DNA of 43,493 nucleotides, from positions 1 through 43,493 of the forward strand of contig JAGUVT010000008.1 of NCBI GenBank assembly GCA_020062745.1, given 5' to 3'. Source of the DNA: Deltaproteobacteria bacterium. GTDB taxonomy: Bacteria; Bacillota; Desulfotomaculia; Desulfotomaculales; JAGUVT01. The notes beneath the pieces are model-generated. The model was not told the DNA's origin and made no database searches. It saw only the letters and a program-made list of their open reading frames with translations. This document shows, piece after piece, positions 10,177 to 19,244 of this stretch (position 1 is its first letter; the number at the start of each line of letters is the position of its first letter). The position numbers were made by a program, and so were the translations under genes.

Positions 10177-12504
10177 ATGTTTATAAGACTATCGTCAGAT
10201 GAGGGATGGACCATATCCGGGGATAGTATTGAGATAGAAAGAATGGGGTTTTGGGAAACGGTATTTACCCTGGGAAACGGCTACCTGGGGTCAAGGGGAA
10301 TCCTGGAGGAGGGATGCAAAAAGGGTTATGCGGGCACTTACTTTGCGGGCTTATACGACCGCAGCGAGGGACAGTCTTACGAGCTTGTAAACGCGCCCAA
10401 CCCTGTCCGAGTGGAGATATGCGCCGGCGGCAAAAAGCTTTCCGTGGATGATATGGAGATTGTTGAACACCGCCGTATACTGGATTTAAAAAAAGCGGCC
10501 CTGTGGAGACGGACGGTTTTTAAGGACGGGGACAAGAGGTACGAGTATGAGTCGGTGCGGTTTTTCAGCCTCGCTGACATGCACCTGGGGGTAATGGCTT
10601 TTTATTTCCGGTCGCTGGACAGTGACGTTCAGGTGGTTGTGCGGCACATTATTGACGGGACGACGGAAAATGCGGGGCAAGCCGTCGGAAACCCGATCAG
10701 GCATTATGCCGTAACACGGGCGGAGGCTTTAGAAGCCGGAGGCGAAACGGTATATTTAGAAGCGAAAACAAATGACTACGGTATTGTGCTGGGCATTGCC
10801 GCTGCTCTTGACATGAGGGTTGCCGGGCTTAAGCTGCCGGCAGGACGGCAGAACCTTGTTGAGAGAAATTATGTTGGGAGACAGTATGCTTTTACGGCAC
10901 AGAAAGGAAAGAGGTGCCGGTTTGAAGTATACCTCTCGATGTACACTTCACGCGAGAAAAAGCAGGGGGTTAAAAAAGCCTGCCTTGCCGGGCTAAAAAC
11001 GGCGAGAAAGCAGGGGTTCGCTTACCTGTTTAAAAAACACGTGCACGCCTGGGGAAAAAGGTGGCGTTATTCCGACGTTAAAATAGAAGGGGACAGCTTT
11101 TTACAAAAGGCCGCTCGATTTAATATCTACCATTTGCTGGCGGCGGCTCCTCCTGAAGATATTGATGTGAGTATCGGAGCCAAGACCCTGTCGGGCGAGT
11201 GGTACAAGGGGCATGTTTTTTGGGATATGGAAATCTTCGTTCTCCCCCTGTTTGTTTTTACCCAGCCGGAAGTAGCGAAAAATTTTCTTCTGTACCGGTA
11301 CCGCCGTCTGCCGCAGGCGCGGGAAGGGGCGCGGGCGCAGGGTTACAGGGGCGCCCTGTGGCCGTGGGAATCGGCGGCCGGCGGCCGGGATGAAACGCCG
11401 CAAACCTGGGTTAACTTTGACGGCACAATAATACCGGTGCATACTTCCAAAAGAGAGCACCACATCGCCGGCGATATAGTCTACGGTATTTCTCTTTACC
11501 ACCGGGCCACTGCCGATGATGATTTCATGTGGCGGTACGGCGCCGAAATGGTTTTTGAAACTGCCAGGTTCTGGGCTTCCCGGGTTTCTTACGACCGGGC
11601 ACGGGGATGCTATGAAATAAAGGGAGTTATCGGTCCAAATGAATTCCAGGAGTGTGTGGACAATAATTCGTATACCAATGCTCTGGCCAGGTGGGTTCTA
11701 AAGTATGCTGCTGATCTTTATTGTTACCTGCAGAAGAGCCGTCCGCGCCGGCTTGATTTTATCGCTAAAAAAATCGGGTTGAGTAGTCAGGAGGCTGGTG
11801 CCTGGCGGGAGGTAGCAGAGAAGATTGTCTTTCTCATTTCACCTGACGGCCTGATTGAAGAGTTTGAGGGCTACTTTAAAAAAAAGGATGTTATCATAAC
11901 TGAACTGGATAAGAACGGCATGCCGGTCTGGCCTGCCGGGGTGAGCCTGGCAGAAGTAAAAGAGACGCAACTGGTCAAACAGGCGGATGTAATTCTCCTT
12001 TTGCAGTTGTTTTCAGGTGAATTTTCGCCGGATGTAAAAAAAATAAACTTCGATTATTACATAAAAAGAACTACGCACAAGTCGAGCTTAAGTCTTTCCA
12101 GCCACGCCGTAATTGCCCTTGAACTGGGCGACATGAAAAGAGCCTATGATTATTTTGTGCAGGCTGCTAGGACCGACCTGGTTGATCTATACGGCAATAC
12201 GGACCTCGGTATTCATGCCGCGGCTCTTGGCGGGGCATGGCAGATTATAGGATATGGTTTTGCCGGTATAGCGCTGCAAGATGGCATGCTGAAAGTAAAC
12301 CCGGTTCTGCCCGGGCAGTGGCGCCGACTTACTTTTAAGCTCTGGTTCAGAAAAACGCTTATCGAGCTTGCTATTACGAAAGAAGCGACAAAGGCGTTTA
12401 TAGTAAGGACGAAAACAGGGAGTCAGGGGCTGGAGCTGGAGATTTACGGAAAAAAGTATTTCTTACGACTGGACGAAGAAATAACCGCGAAAAGGGATGA
12501 TTGA
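10177..12504 (+). CDS. Glycoside hydrolase family 65 phosphorylase (kojibiose/trehalose/maltose type)
   Basis: The 775-residue protein belongs to GH65, whose members split alpha-glucosyl disaccharides with phosphate to glucose and beta-glucose-1-phosphate. An N-terminal beta-sandwich (to about residue 270) is followed by the (alpha/alpha)6 barrel. Visible marks are GHVFWDMEIF near 350, GYRGALWPWESA near 390, the catalytic-acid segment IGPNEFQE with the glutamate at about 489 followed by DNNSYTN, and VKQADV. The ATG at 10177 follows GAAGAGGTG; an in-frame TTG at 10135 would add 14 residues but has no ribosome binding site. It overlaps the HAD gene by eight bases, a strong sign of coupling. Whether the substrate is kojibiose, trehalose, maltose or nigerose cannot be read from sequence. 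Confidence 0.93.
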   Translation: MFIRLSSDEGWTISGDSIEIERMGFWETVFTLGNGYLGSRGILEEGCKKGYAGTYFAGLYDRSEGQSYELVNAPNPVRVEICAGGKKLSVDDMEIVEHRRILDLKKAALWRRTVFKDGDKRYEYESVRFFSLADMHLGVMAFYFRSLDSDVQVVVRHIIDGTTENAGQAVGNPIRHYAVTRAEALEAGGETVYLEAKTNDYGIVLGIAAALDMRVAGLKLPAGRQNLVERNYVGRQYAFTAQKGKRCRFEVYLSMYTSREKKQGVKKACLAGLKTARKQGFAYLFKKHVHAWGKRWRYSDVKIEGDSFLQKAARFNIYHLLAAAPPEDIDVSIGAKTLSGEWYKGHVFWDMEIFVLPLFVFTQPEVAKNFLLYRYRRLPQAREGARAQGYRGALWPWESAAGGRDETPQTWVNFDGTIIPVHTSKREHHIAGDIVYGISLYHRATADDDFMWRYGAEMVFETARFWASRVSYDRARGCYEIKGVIGPNEFQECVDNNSYTNALARWVLKYAADLYCYLQKSRPRRLDFIAKKIGLSSQEAGAWREVAEKIVFLISPDGLIEEFEGYFKKKDVIITELDKNGMPVWPAGVSLAEVKETQLVKQADVILLLQLFSGEFSPDVKKINFDYYIKRTTHKSSLSLSSHAVIALELGDMKRAYDYFVQAARTDLVDLYGNTDLGIHAAALGGAWQIIGYGFAGIALQDGMLKVNPVLPGQWRRLTFKLWFRKTLIELAITKEATKAFIVRTKTGSQGLELEIYGKKYFLRLDEEITAKRDD

Positions 12505-13225
12505 ATTGACAATCAGGGTAGGTTTTATCTGGGATATTGACGGTGTTGTGGTGGACAGCCCCCACGAGGAAGCCTGGCGCATCACGGCTTTAAAAGCGCC
12601 CTGGAGGGTGGACGAGCTGAGTACGGATTTTTATTTTACGCACGTGGCTTCCAAGCCCAGGTATGAAGGGGGAAATAATATATTAGAGTTGAAGGGTGTT
12701 TACGAGCGTCTGGGAGCTGAAACGCAGCAGGAGAAAAATCTTCTCCTGGAAAAGTATTGCAGTGAGAAAAACGCTCTGATAAGGGACCTTATCCAGGCCG
12801 GTAAATTTAAGGTATTTGCCGATGCAGTTACCTTGCTGATGGAGGCGAAAGGGAGGGGGATTTTGCAGGCAGCGGCTTCCGCATCTAAAAATGCAAAGGA
12901 TATGCTGCTTAAGGTTTCCAAACATCAACTGACGGAGGAGGCCACTCTCTACTCCATATTTGATGTAGATGCCTGTGGAACTGATTTTAAAGAGAAGAAG
13001 GATATTCTGGGGTATGCTGCCGGGAAGTTAAATGAGTTGGCAAAGAATGAATTAACCCGTTTTGTGGTGTTTGAAGATGCTCCTGCCGGAATCCGGGCGG
13101 CAAAGTCCCTGGGTTATTTTGCAGTCGGCATATTGCGCATCGGGGAGGAAGAAGCCCTGCGCCGGGCCGGGGCGGATATTGTCACCACGGATTTGCGGAC
13201 GGTGAAAATTGAGGAATTGTTATAG
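12497..13225 (+). CDS. HAD hydrolase, beta-phosphoglucomutase-like
   Basis: This 242-residue HAD-superfamily protein has all four motifs: D13-x-D15 in WDIDGVVVDS, a serine in AAASASKNA near 128-130, lysines near 165-168 (DFKEKKDI) and the acidic pair E193-D194 in VFEDAPAGIRAAKSLG. The helical cap lies between motifs I and II. Partnering with a GH65 phosphorylase points to beta-phosphoglucomutase, which turns the released beta-glucose-1-phosphate into glucose-6-phosphate. A phosphatase acting on a sugar phosphate is the main alternative, because cap residues that define the mutase are not obvious. Start and upstream stop overlap, so the genes are translationally coupled. Confidence 0.85.
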   Translation: MIELTIRVGFIWDIDGVVVDSPHEEAWRITALKAPWRVDELSTDFYFTHVASKPRYEGGNNILELKGVYERLGAETQQEKNLLLEKYCSEKNALIRDLIQAGKFKVFADAVTLLMEAKGRGILQAAASASKNAKDMLLKVSKHQLTEEATLYSIFDVDACGTDFKEKKDILGYAAGKLNELAKNELTRFVVFEDAPAGIRAAKSLGYFAVGILRIGEEEALRRAGADIVTTDLRTVKIEELL

Positions 13226-13238
13226 GCGCCTGTCAAAG

Positions 13239-13282
13239 CCGGCCTTTTGATTGTTTCAAAGGCCGGTGTTTATTTTTGTTTT
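13239..13282 (+). terminator. Rho-independent terminator after the GH65 operon
   Basis: CCGGCCTTT (13239-13247) pairs perfectly with AAAGGCCGG (13258-13266) and a T-rich run follows. Confidence 0.9.
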
Positions 13283-13331
13283 GTTAAAAGCATAATAAAA
13301 AGAGTCAAGATGATTGAGGGGGTTAAAATAT

Positions 13332-14141
13332 TTGTTAACGTCGGAAATTGTGCCGGAGCCGGAAATCGTGCCTTTGCCTGATCCGGACGTGTATCCTGAA
13401 CCGGAGCCGGAGCAGCCTGATAATCCTGAACGGAGAGCCGACCCGGAGCGGGTTAAAGTAACCGGTAATTCTAAAAGTTCGATGGAAGCGATGAAAGAGA
13501 TGGGTGCTGCCAGGATGCCGGAGGTAAAGAGTAACATTCACTGTCTTACTATCGTTGGCCAGATCGAGGGTCACCTGGTTCTGCCGCCGCAAAACAAAAC
13601 CACCAAGTATGAGCATATGATCCCTCAGTTGGTGGCATTGGAGCAGTCTCCGGAAGTGGAAGGGGTGCTGATTTTGCTCAACACGGTGGGAGGTGACGTG
13701 GAAGCCGGTCTGGCTATTGCTGAAATGATCTCCGGCATATCCAAACCGACGGTGTCGGTTGTTCTCGGCGGCGGTCATTCCATCGGCGTGCCCATAGCGG
13801 TTGGAACAAAATTTTCCTTTATTACCAGCACTGCCAGCATGACCATTCATCCGATCCGTTTGAACGGTCTCGTTATCGGTGTCCCTCAAACGTATGAATA
13901 CCTGGACAAGATGCAGGACCGGGTGGTACGTTTTGTTACGGAGCACTCGCGCGTCAGCGAGGAGAAATTTCGGGAACTGATGTTCCGTACCGGGGAACTA
14001 GCCAGAGACATTGGGACGGTGCTGGTCGGTAAGGATGCGGTGGAAGTCGGGATAATTGACGCCGTGGGGGGGATTGGAGACGCGGTCAGAAAATTAAAAG
14101 AACTGATCAATGCTGCCAAAAGAGAGAGGGATGACGTGTGA
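13332..14141 (+). CDS. tepA: ClpP-family serine protease, TepA/YmfB-like
   Basis: The 269-residue protein has the ClpP/crotonase fold: a [14 protein letters not shown] helix, the nucleophile serine in GGGHSIGVP (about S150) and the histidine in MTIHPIR (about H173). In Bacillus subtilis the relative YmfB/TepA was linked to export, and the order tepA-ylzJ-spoIIIE is conserved here. I chose TTG 13332, nine bases after GAGGGGG; a TTG at 13314 has no ribosome binding site. Residues about 5-40 are an acidic proline-rich tract of repeated PEPE, PDPD and PEPEPEQP units, absent from classical ClpP and probably unstructured. No signal peptide is seen, so the location is likely cytosolic or membrane-associated. 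Confidence 0.88.
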   Translation: MLTSEIVPEPEIVPLPDPDVYPEPEPEQPDNPERRADPERVKVTGNSKSSMEAMKEMGAARMPEVKSNIHCLTIVGQIEGHLVLPPQNKTTKYEHMIPQLVALEQSPEVEGVLILLNTVGGDVEAGLAIAEMISGISKPTVSVVLGGGHSIGVPIAVGTKFSFITSTASMTIHPIRLNGLVIGVPQTYEYLDKMQDRVVRFVTEHSRVSEEKFRELMFRTGELARDIGTVLVGKDAVEVGIIDAVGGIGDAVRKLKELINAAKRERDDV

Positions 14142-14347
14142 TTTTGTATACTCCCATGCAACTGGAACTGGTCCTGGAGGGTTTTGACCAAAATAAATAT
14201 CCCTGCTATCGGGAGTTGGATTACAAAGGAGTAAAGGTGATGGTTGAAGACATAGGGAATGGGAAACGAAAGGTTGTGAAACTCCTGAGCACCAATCCCT
14301 ATGATTTTTTACGTCCGGAATTATCTCCCGGCACTATTCTAAGTTGA
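14138..14347 (+). CDS. ylzJ: YlzJ-like protein
   Basis: This 69-residue protein of unknown function overlaps the tepA stop (GTGA). Its sequence ([15 protein letters not shown], then a central VKVMVED and a C-terminal [16 protein letters not shown]) fits the small YlzJ-like family of spore-formers, which sits between tepA and spoIIIE in Bacillus. Identification rests on both sequence style and gene order. The GTG at 14138 is the only start that fits the coupling. Confidence 0.82.
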   Translation: MILYTPMQLELVLEGFDQNKYPCYRELDYKGVKVMVEDIGNGKRKVVKLLSTNPYDFLRPELSPGTILS

Positions 14348-14357
14348 AGAAAGCCTG

Positions 14358-14363
14358 TATAAT
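14358..14363 (+). promoter_or_regulatory. Possible -10 element before uppP
   Basis: A perfect TATAAT lies 98 bases before the uppP start, with no good -35 at the right distance. The surrounding 13 bases (CTGTATAATGTTT) also occur in the CRISPR leader at 23-35. Confidence 0.3.
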
Positions 14364-14371
14364 GTTTAAAT

Positions 14372-14402
14372 GAGATTGCTTCGTCTTAAGGCTCGCAATG
14401 AC
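14372..14402. repeat. Short interspersed repeat (GAGATTGCTTCG...GCAATGAC type)
   Basis: The ends GAGATTGCTTCG and CTCGCAATGAC match a short palindromic element scattered in many bacterial genomes. A related copy (GTCATTGCGAGCGGAGCG) is at 23086 in the opposite orientation. It supplies a misleading ATG at 14398 in frame with uppP. Confidence 0.6.
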
Positions 14403-14460
14403 GAAATGGTTTTTGTTTTTGCCGGTGGACGGCTGCTTTTTAAGGGGAGGGTTTTTTTGC

Positions 14461-15246
14461 TTGACTGTTTTTCAGGCGCTTGTTTTGGGGATTGTACAGG
14501 GTTTGGGAGAGTTTTTACCGATTTCTAGCTCAGCTCATCTGGTACTTGTACCGTGGGCGCTGGGGTGGCAGTATGCCGGTCTGACCTTTGATGTGGCTTT
14601 GCATATGGGGACTCTCGCAGCGGTGGTGGCATATTTTTGGCGGGACTGGTTTGCTATTCTGGACCGTGGTTTGAGGCGCCGGGAAACCCGGGAGAAGGCT
14701 CTTTTCTGGTATCTGGTGGTGGCTACCATCCCCGGTGCGGCTTTCGGCTATATTTTTGAGGAGCAGGCTGAGACGGTTTTTCGTACACCTGTTTTGATCG
14801 GAATCATGTTGATTGTAATGGGGATTGTTCTCTATTTAGTTGACTCGAAGGCAAGCCGTTGTAAGGGTATGGATCGTATTACTCTGGGAGACAGTATTTT
14901 AGTCGGCATATCTCAAGCTTTTGCTATTATTCCCGGCGTTTCCCGTTCCGGCATTACGATGACGGCCGGGCGTTTGCGCGGTATGACCAGGGAAGCAGCG
15001 GCCCGGTTTTCCTTTTTACTTTCGACGCCCATTATTATCGGCGCCGGTATTGTCAAGTTAAAAGATCTGGCGCCTGGTGAGATTAATATTGTTTTTCTAA
15101 CCGGGGTTATTTCATCGGCAGTGGTGGGTTTTTTGTCTATTAAGTTCCTTCTTAAATATCTCGCTGAACGCAGTTTTGCTGTTTTTGTATGGTACCGGCT
15201 GGCAGTCGGAGTGGCGGTAATTATTCTGGCCCTGGTCAGAACCTGA
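14461..15246 (+). CDS. uppP: Undecaprenyl-diphosphatase UppP
   Basis: This 261-residue integral membrane enzyme removes a phosphate from undecaprenyl diphosphate to recycle the lipid carrier of cell-wall synthesis; loss of activity is classically tied to bacitracin sensitivity. Both signature segments are present: GLGEFLPISSSAH at residues 14-26, with the catalytic glutamate at 17, and PGVSRSGITMTAG near 160. About seven or eight hydrophobic helices follow one another. I chose TTG 14461, nine bases after AAGGGGAGGG, because the upstream in-frame ATG (14398) falls inside a repeat element and would add an unusual N-terminus. Confidence 0.95.
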   Translation: MTVFQALVLGIVQGLGEFLPISSSAHLVLVPWALGWQYAGLTFDVALHMGTLAAVVAYFWRDWFAILDRGLRRRETREKALFWYLVVATIPGAAFGYIFEEQAETVFRTPVLIGIMLIVMGIVLYLVDSKASRCKGMDRITLGDSILVGISQAFAIIPGVSRSGITMTAGRLRGMTREAAARFSFLLSTPIIIGAGIVKLKDLAPGEINIVFLTGVISSAVVGFLSIKFLLKYLAERSFAVFVWYRLAVGVAVIILALVRT

Positions 15247-15255
15247 AGAATTGGA

Positions 15256-15286
15256 GCCTCGAAGAAATTACTTCGGGGCTTTTTTC
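15256..15286 (+). terminator. Terminator after uppP
   Basis: GCCTCGAAG (15256-15264) pairs with CTTCGGGGC (15271-15279, one G-T pair) and is followed by six T residues. Confidence 0.9.
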
Positions 15287-15345
15287 TAATAAACGGCAAG
15301 GAGTTTGGCAATTTTTGTGGTATATTACTATTGGGAGGGTTGAAG

Positions 15346-17565
15346 TTGAAGGCTTCCAAGCAGCAGAAAGAGGAAATGAGATTCGAGTTCCTCAGCATTG
15401 GCCTGGTAGTAGCGGGTATACTGGGTTTGATCAGCGTGCTATCGCCTTCGACTGGTATTGTTAACGAGTTTATTGATCGGGTCTTAAAAGTTACGGTTGG
15501 AAAAGGCCGCTACCTGTTTCCTGTTTTGCTGGTGCTGGCTGGGATTAGGCTTTTGCACAGGCAGAGCTATCACAGGCTGTCCCTGGTGATGTACGGAACA
15601 GCAGGGCTTTTTATAGTAATGCTGACTTTTTTTCACCTGCTCTTGCCGGCCGGGGATTCTTTTCAAACCGGTATGGCTGGCGACGGAGGAGGAGTAATTG
15701 GTGCTTCCTTAAGCTATCTGTTAAGGCGTTCTTTTGGCGTGGCGGGTGCTTATATTATTTTAGTTGCTGGTGGTTTGGTGGCGCTTTTGTTTTTGACCAA
15801 TTTGTCCCTGGCCGGCCTGATTACAAGTTTAAGCAAGAAAATTAAGGTTATTATACTGGGTGTGGGCAGGTGGTTGGGCGATTTTCTCTTTGTTGAGGTG
15901 GAAGAGGAGGAGGAGAAAAGTGTTGTCCAGAAACCTCTGATTGTCGATCGGGGCGGGGGGCAGTTTTCTGTTCTGGAGAAAACCGTCAGGCCGGATGGCC
16001 AGGCTAAGCCGGAAAAAGTTGAAACCGGTCGGCCGGTACCGGTGGAAGAAGAAGTGATTCATGTTAGTGGGGGAGGTGGGCAATCAAGAGAAGAAGAAAC
16101 GCCTTCAAATGGAAGGAGTCTGTTGGCTTTTCCCTACCACTTGCCGCCGCTTACCATTTTGGCGCGCCCCTTGCGTACAAGAGGCGGGGGGTTAAGCAAG
16201 GATATTAACGAGAATGTCCGGATTTTAGAAGATACCCTGGAGAGTTTTGGCGTTAAAGCGAGGGTTACACATATTTCCAGAGGCCCGGCCATTACCCGGT
16301 ATGAAATTCAACCGCCGGCTGGAGTGAAAGTAAGCCGTATTGTCAGTCTGGCTGATGATATTGCCCTTAGCATGGCTGCCCCGGATGTGCGTATTGAAGC
16401 GCCTATTCCAGGCAAGGCGGCGGTTGGTATCGAGGTTCCGAATAAAGAGATTTCTATGGTACATCTTAGGGATCTTCTGGAAACAAGGGAGTTTGTTCAA
16501 TCCACTTCCCGGCTTACTGTTTCTCTTGGCAAGGATATTGCCGGCAACCCGGTGGTAGCCGACCTGGCCCGCATGCCTCACTTGCTTATTGCCGGAGCTA
16601 CCGGTTCCGGGAAGAGTGTTTGCGTCAATACGCTGATAGTCAGTATACTTTTTAAATCCAGACCGGATGAGGTAAAATTTTTAATGATTGACCCGAAGAT
16701 GGTAGAGCTGGCTACCTATAACGGTATTCCCCACCTGGTTGCGCCTGTAGTTACGGTTCCCAAAAAGGCTGCTACGGTTCTGCGTTGGGCGGTAAGAGAG
16801 ATGGAGCAACGTTATGAGCTTTTTGCCGCAGCCGGTGTGCGTGATATTACTCGCTATAACCAGTTATGCAAGACGAAGGGTGATGACCTGGGGTATAGCG
16901 TCTTGCCTTTAATTGTAGTGATTATTGATGAGCTGGCGGATTTGATGATGGTGTCGCCGGTAGAAGTAGAGGATGCTATTTGCCGCCTGGCTCAGATGGC
17001 CAGAGCTGCCGGTATCCACCTGGTGGTGGCGACGCAGCGCCCGTCGGTGGATGTTATCACCGGTTTGATTAAGGCCAATATTCCCTCTCGCATTTCCTTT
17101 GCCGTGTCTTCACAGATTGATTCGCGCACTATTCTGGATATGGCCGGGGCGGAGAAGCTGTTGGGCAAAGGGGATATGCTGTTTTTCCCGGTCGGTGCTT
17201 CCAAGCCGATGCGGGTGCAGGGAGCTTACCTGTCGGATCGGGAAGTGGACAACCTGGTAAGTTACTTGAAAAAACAGGCCGAGCCGGTTTACGATAACCA
17301 GGTTTTAAAGGAAGAGCCGAAAGAAGATAATGTGCCGGTAGAAATAGAGGATAGCTTGCTGCCTCAAGCAGTACAGATTTTAATTGAAAGCGGCCACGCT
17401 TCCATTTCGATGCTGCAGCGCCGTTTACATATCGGTTATGCCAGGGCTGCCCGTTTGATCGACATTATGGAGAAAAGAGGGATTGTAGGGGGTTATGAAG
17501 GGAGCAAGCCGAGGGCTATTTTGATGACTATGGAACAGTTTGACCAGGTATTCAGGAAAATGTAG
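15346..17565 (+). CDS. spoIIIE: DNA translocase SpoIIIE/FtsK
   Basis: The 739-residue protein pumps chromosomal DNA through the division or sporulation septum. About four hydrophobic helices (to about 165) anchor it. An acidic linker (about 185-260, with EVEEEEEK) leads to the alpha-beta motor with Walker A GATGSGKS at about 416 and Walker [11 protein letters not shown] near 523, and the C-terminal winged-helix gamma domain (about 668-730, [20 protein letters not shown]) that reads KOPS/SRS sequences. The order after tepA and ylzJ matches Bacillus spoIIIE. TTG 15346 lies six bases after GGGAGG. Whether it serves mainly in sporulation or general division cannot be told from sequence. Confidence 0.95.
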   Translation: MKASKQQKEEMRFEFLSIGLVVAGILGLISVLSPSTGIVNEFIDRVLKVTVGKGRYLFPVLLVLAGIRLLHRQSYHRLSLVMYGTAGLFIVMLTFFHLLLPAGDSFQTGMAGDGGGVIGASLSYLLRRSFGVAGAYIILVAGGLVALLFLTNLSLAGLITSLSKKIKVIILGVGRWLGDFLFVEVEEEEEKSVVQKPLIVDRGGGQFSVLEKTVRPDGQAKPEKVETGRPVPVEEEVIHVSGGGGQSREEETPSNGRSLLAFPYHLPPLTILARPLRTRGGGLSKDINENVRILEDTLESFGVKARVTHISRGPAITRYEIQPPAGVKVSRIVSLADDIALSMAAPDVRIEAPIPGKAAVGIEVPNKEISMVHLRDLLETREFVQSTSRLTVSLGKDIAGNPVVADLARMPHLLIAGATGSGKSVCVNTLIVSILFKSRPDEVKFLMIDPKMVELATYNGIPHLVAPVVTVPKKAATVLRWAVREMEQRYELFAAAGVRDITRYNQLCKTKGDDLGYSVLPLIVVIIDELADLMMVSPVEVEDAICRLAQMARAAGIHLVVATQRPSVDVITGLIKANIPSRISFAVSSQIDSRTILDMAGAEKLLGKGDMLFFPVGASKPMRVQGAYLSDREVDNLVSYLKKQAEPVYDNQVLKEEPKEDNVPVEIEDSLLPQAVQILIESGHASISMLQRRLHIGYARAARLIDIMEKRGIVGGYEGSKPRAILMTMEQFDQVFRKM

Positions 17566-17578
17566 CAGGAAAGGGACT

Positions 17579-18634
17579 ATGTACAGGGATATTTCTATTG
17601 CTGAAGCACTGGCAAAAAAAGATGTGTTACTGATGGATGTGCGCTCGGAGGGAGAATTCCAGGAGGCTACCATTCCCGGTGCGGTAAACGTTCCACTTTT
17701 AAATAATGAGGAGCGGGCTGCTGTCGGTGTAACCTATAAGAAGGACGGTCCCGGCATTGCCAGGCGATTGGGTTTAGAGTTGGTTGCGCCGAAATTATCT
17801 GAGAAGGTAGAGGCTTTAGACCGGCTGGCCGGCTCGCAGGAAATAGTTGTTTTTTGCTGGCGGGGCGGACTGCGCAGCCAGTTTATGGCATCGGTGCTCG
17901 ATACCATAAACTATAAAGTGTCCAGAGTGATTGGCGGATATAAGGCTTACCGCCGTTATGTTAATGAATACCTGGGCCGGGATAAACTGCCCCACCGGGC
18001 TATAGTGTTGTATGGACTGACCGGGGTAGGGAAAACTGAAGTGCTGCTTCACCTGGCTGAAAAAGGTATCCCCGTTTTGGATCTGGAAGGGCTGGCCTGC
18101 CACAGGGGATCAGTTTACGGGAAAATCGGCCTGCCGCCGTCGCCCACCCAAAAAATGTTCGAGGGAAATATTGTCCAGGTATTGATGAATGCCCAAAACG
18201 AAGGAATCTTCATGGTAGAATGTGAGAGTAAGCGGATAGGCAACCTGCTGGTACCGAGGTCAGTGCTGGCTTCAATGCAGGAGGGGTACCGCATTTTGCT
18301 TTACAGCAGCCTTGCAGACCGGGTCAGGCGGATCCGGGAGATATACACCGCCGGACCGGGAGGAAATACCGCCGAACTGCAAAAGGCTACCGCCTCCCTG
18401 GAAAAGAGGCTGGGCCGGACAAAGGTGGAGGAGTTGAACCGGCGGCTGGCAGAGGGAGATTATGACGGCGTGTTTTCCTTTCTCTTGACCTCGTACTATG
18501 ATCCCCTATATAAATATCCTGATGGTCCCAGCCCGGAGTATGACCTTTCGGTGGATTCAACCGATGTGGCAGAAGCCGCCCGGATCATTTATGACTTTGT
18601 TGTAAATCTTCCTGATTGGAGAAGAAATAGCTGA
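17579..18634 (+). CDS. selU: tRNA 2-selenouridine synthase
   Basis: The 351-residue enzyme (also called MnmH/YbbB) replaces sulfur by selenium at the wobble 2-thiouridine of tRNAs for Glu, Gln and Lys, using selenophosphate. An N-terminal rhodanese domain carries the catalytic cysteine in FCWRGGLRS (about C93), and a P-loop GLTGVGKTE follows near 146, the expected two-domain order. The ATG at 17579 has AGGAAAGGGA just upstream; an in-frame start at 17540 would overlap spoIIIE. Only 13 bases separate it from spoIIIE, so co-transcription is likely. The cell should also encode SelD and mnmA, not visible here. Confidence 0.93.
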   Translation: MYRDISIAEALAKKDVLLMDVRSEGEFQEATIPGAVNVPLLNNEERAAVGVTYKKDGPGIARRLGLELVAPKLSEKVEALDRLAGSQEIVVFCWRGGLRSQFMASVLDTINYKVSRVIGGYKAYRRYVNEYLGRDKLPHRAIVLYGLTGVGKTEVLLHLAEKGIPVLDLEGLACHRGSVYGKIGLPPSPTQKMFEGNIVQVLMNAQNEGIFMVECESKRIGNLLVPRSVLASMQEGYRILLYSSLADRVRRIREIYTAGPGGNTAELQKATASLEKRLGRTKVEELNRRLAEGDYDGVFSFLLTSYYDPLYKYPDGPSPEYDLSVDSTDVAEAARIIYDFVVNLPDWRRNS

Positions 18635-18649
18635 AGGAGGGAGCCGCTT

Positions 18650-19150
18650 TTGGCTGCAAAGGAAAATTCTTTTGATCTTGTTTCGCAGGTGGATATGCAA
18701 GAGGTGGATAACGCTGTAAACCAGGCTATAAAAGAGATCCGAACCCGGTTTGATTTTAAGGGCAGCAAGAGCAATATAACCTATGACCAGGAGCAGATTA
18801 CCCTTGTTGCTGATGATGAGTTTAAGTTGAGGAATGTAATTGAAATTCTCGAAAGCAGACTGGTGAAACGGGGAATATCCTTAAAGGCGCTTAAATACGG
18901 CAGGATTGAAAAGGGCGCTGGTGACACTGTGCGGCAGCGGGCAGACCTGGTACAGGGAATAGACAAAGAAAGGGCAAAAGCAATAACCAGGTTGGTAAAA
19001 AACAGCAAGTTAAAAGTTCAGGCGAACTACCAGGAGGATCATCTGCGCATAAGCGGCAAAAACCGGGATGATCTGCAGACGGTTATGCGTCTGATAAAGG
19101 AGCAGGATTTTGATATTCCGTTGCAGTTTATCAACCTCCGTACCTTGTAA
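18650..19150 (+). CDS. yajQ: YajQ-family nucleotide-binding protein
   Basis: The 166-residue protein belongs to the YajQ/UPF0234 family. Its start (ENSFDLVSQVDMQEVDNAVN), the central FDFKGS and the C-terminal QDFDIPLQFINLR are family hallmarks, and its length is normal. Relatives bind nucleotides; a Xanthomonas member binds cyclic di-GMP. The role here is unknown. TTG 18650 is preceded by GAAGGAGGGAG. It follows selU by 15 bases and is probably read from the same transcript. Confidence 0.93.
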   Translation: MAAKENSFDLVSQVDMQEVDNAVNQAIKEIRTRFDFKGSKSNITYDQEQITLVADDEFKLRNVIEILESRLVKRGISLKALKYGRIEKGAGDTVRQRADLVQGIDKERAKAITRLVKNSKLKVQANYQEDHLRISGKNRDDLQTVMRLIKEQDFDIPLQFINLRTL

Positions 19151-19218
19151 AAAATTAAATGTAAAAAATTTTTAACGTTACAAAAGAGTTGCTTTAAAAA
19201 TACGGGCAATTTGGCGCA

Positions 19219-19230
19219 GAACGCTTGTTG
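19219..19230. promoter_or_regulatory. Possible repressor operator GAAC-N4-GTTG
   Basis: GAACGCTTGTTG sits just before the S24 repressor gene. It is one base away from the Gram-positive SOS box half-site pattern GAAC-N4-GTTC. Because the repressor has an XRE-type rather than a LexA-type DNA-binding domain, this is a weak candidate. Confidence 0.25.
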
Positions 19231-19244
19231 TTGGGGGAATGATC

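Noticed and set aside
13335-13946. 203-codon minus-strand frame opposite tepA
   Set aside because: Its arginine- and histidine-rich sequence mirrors the proline/glutamate tract and protease core on the other strand.
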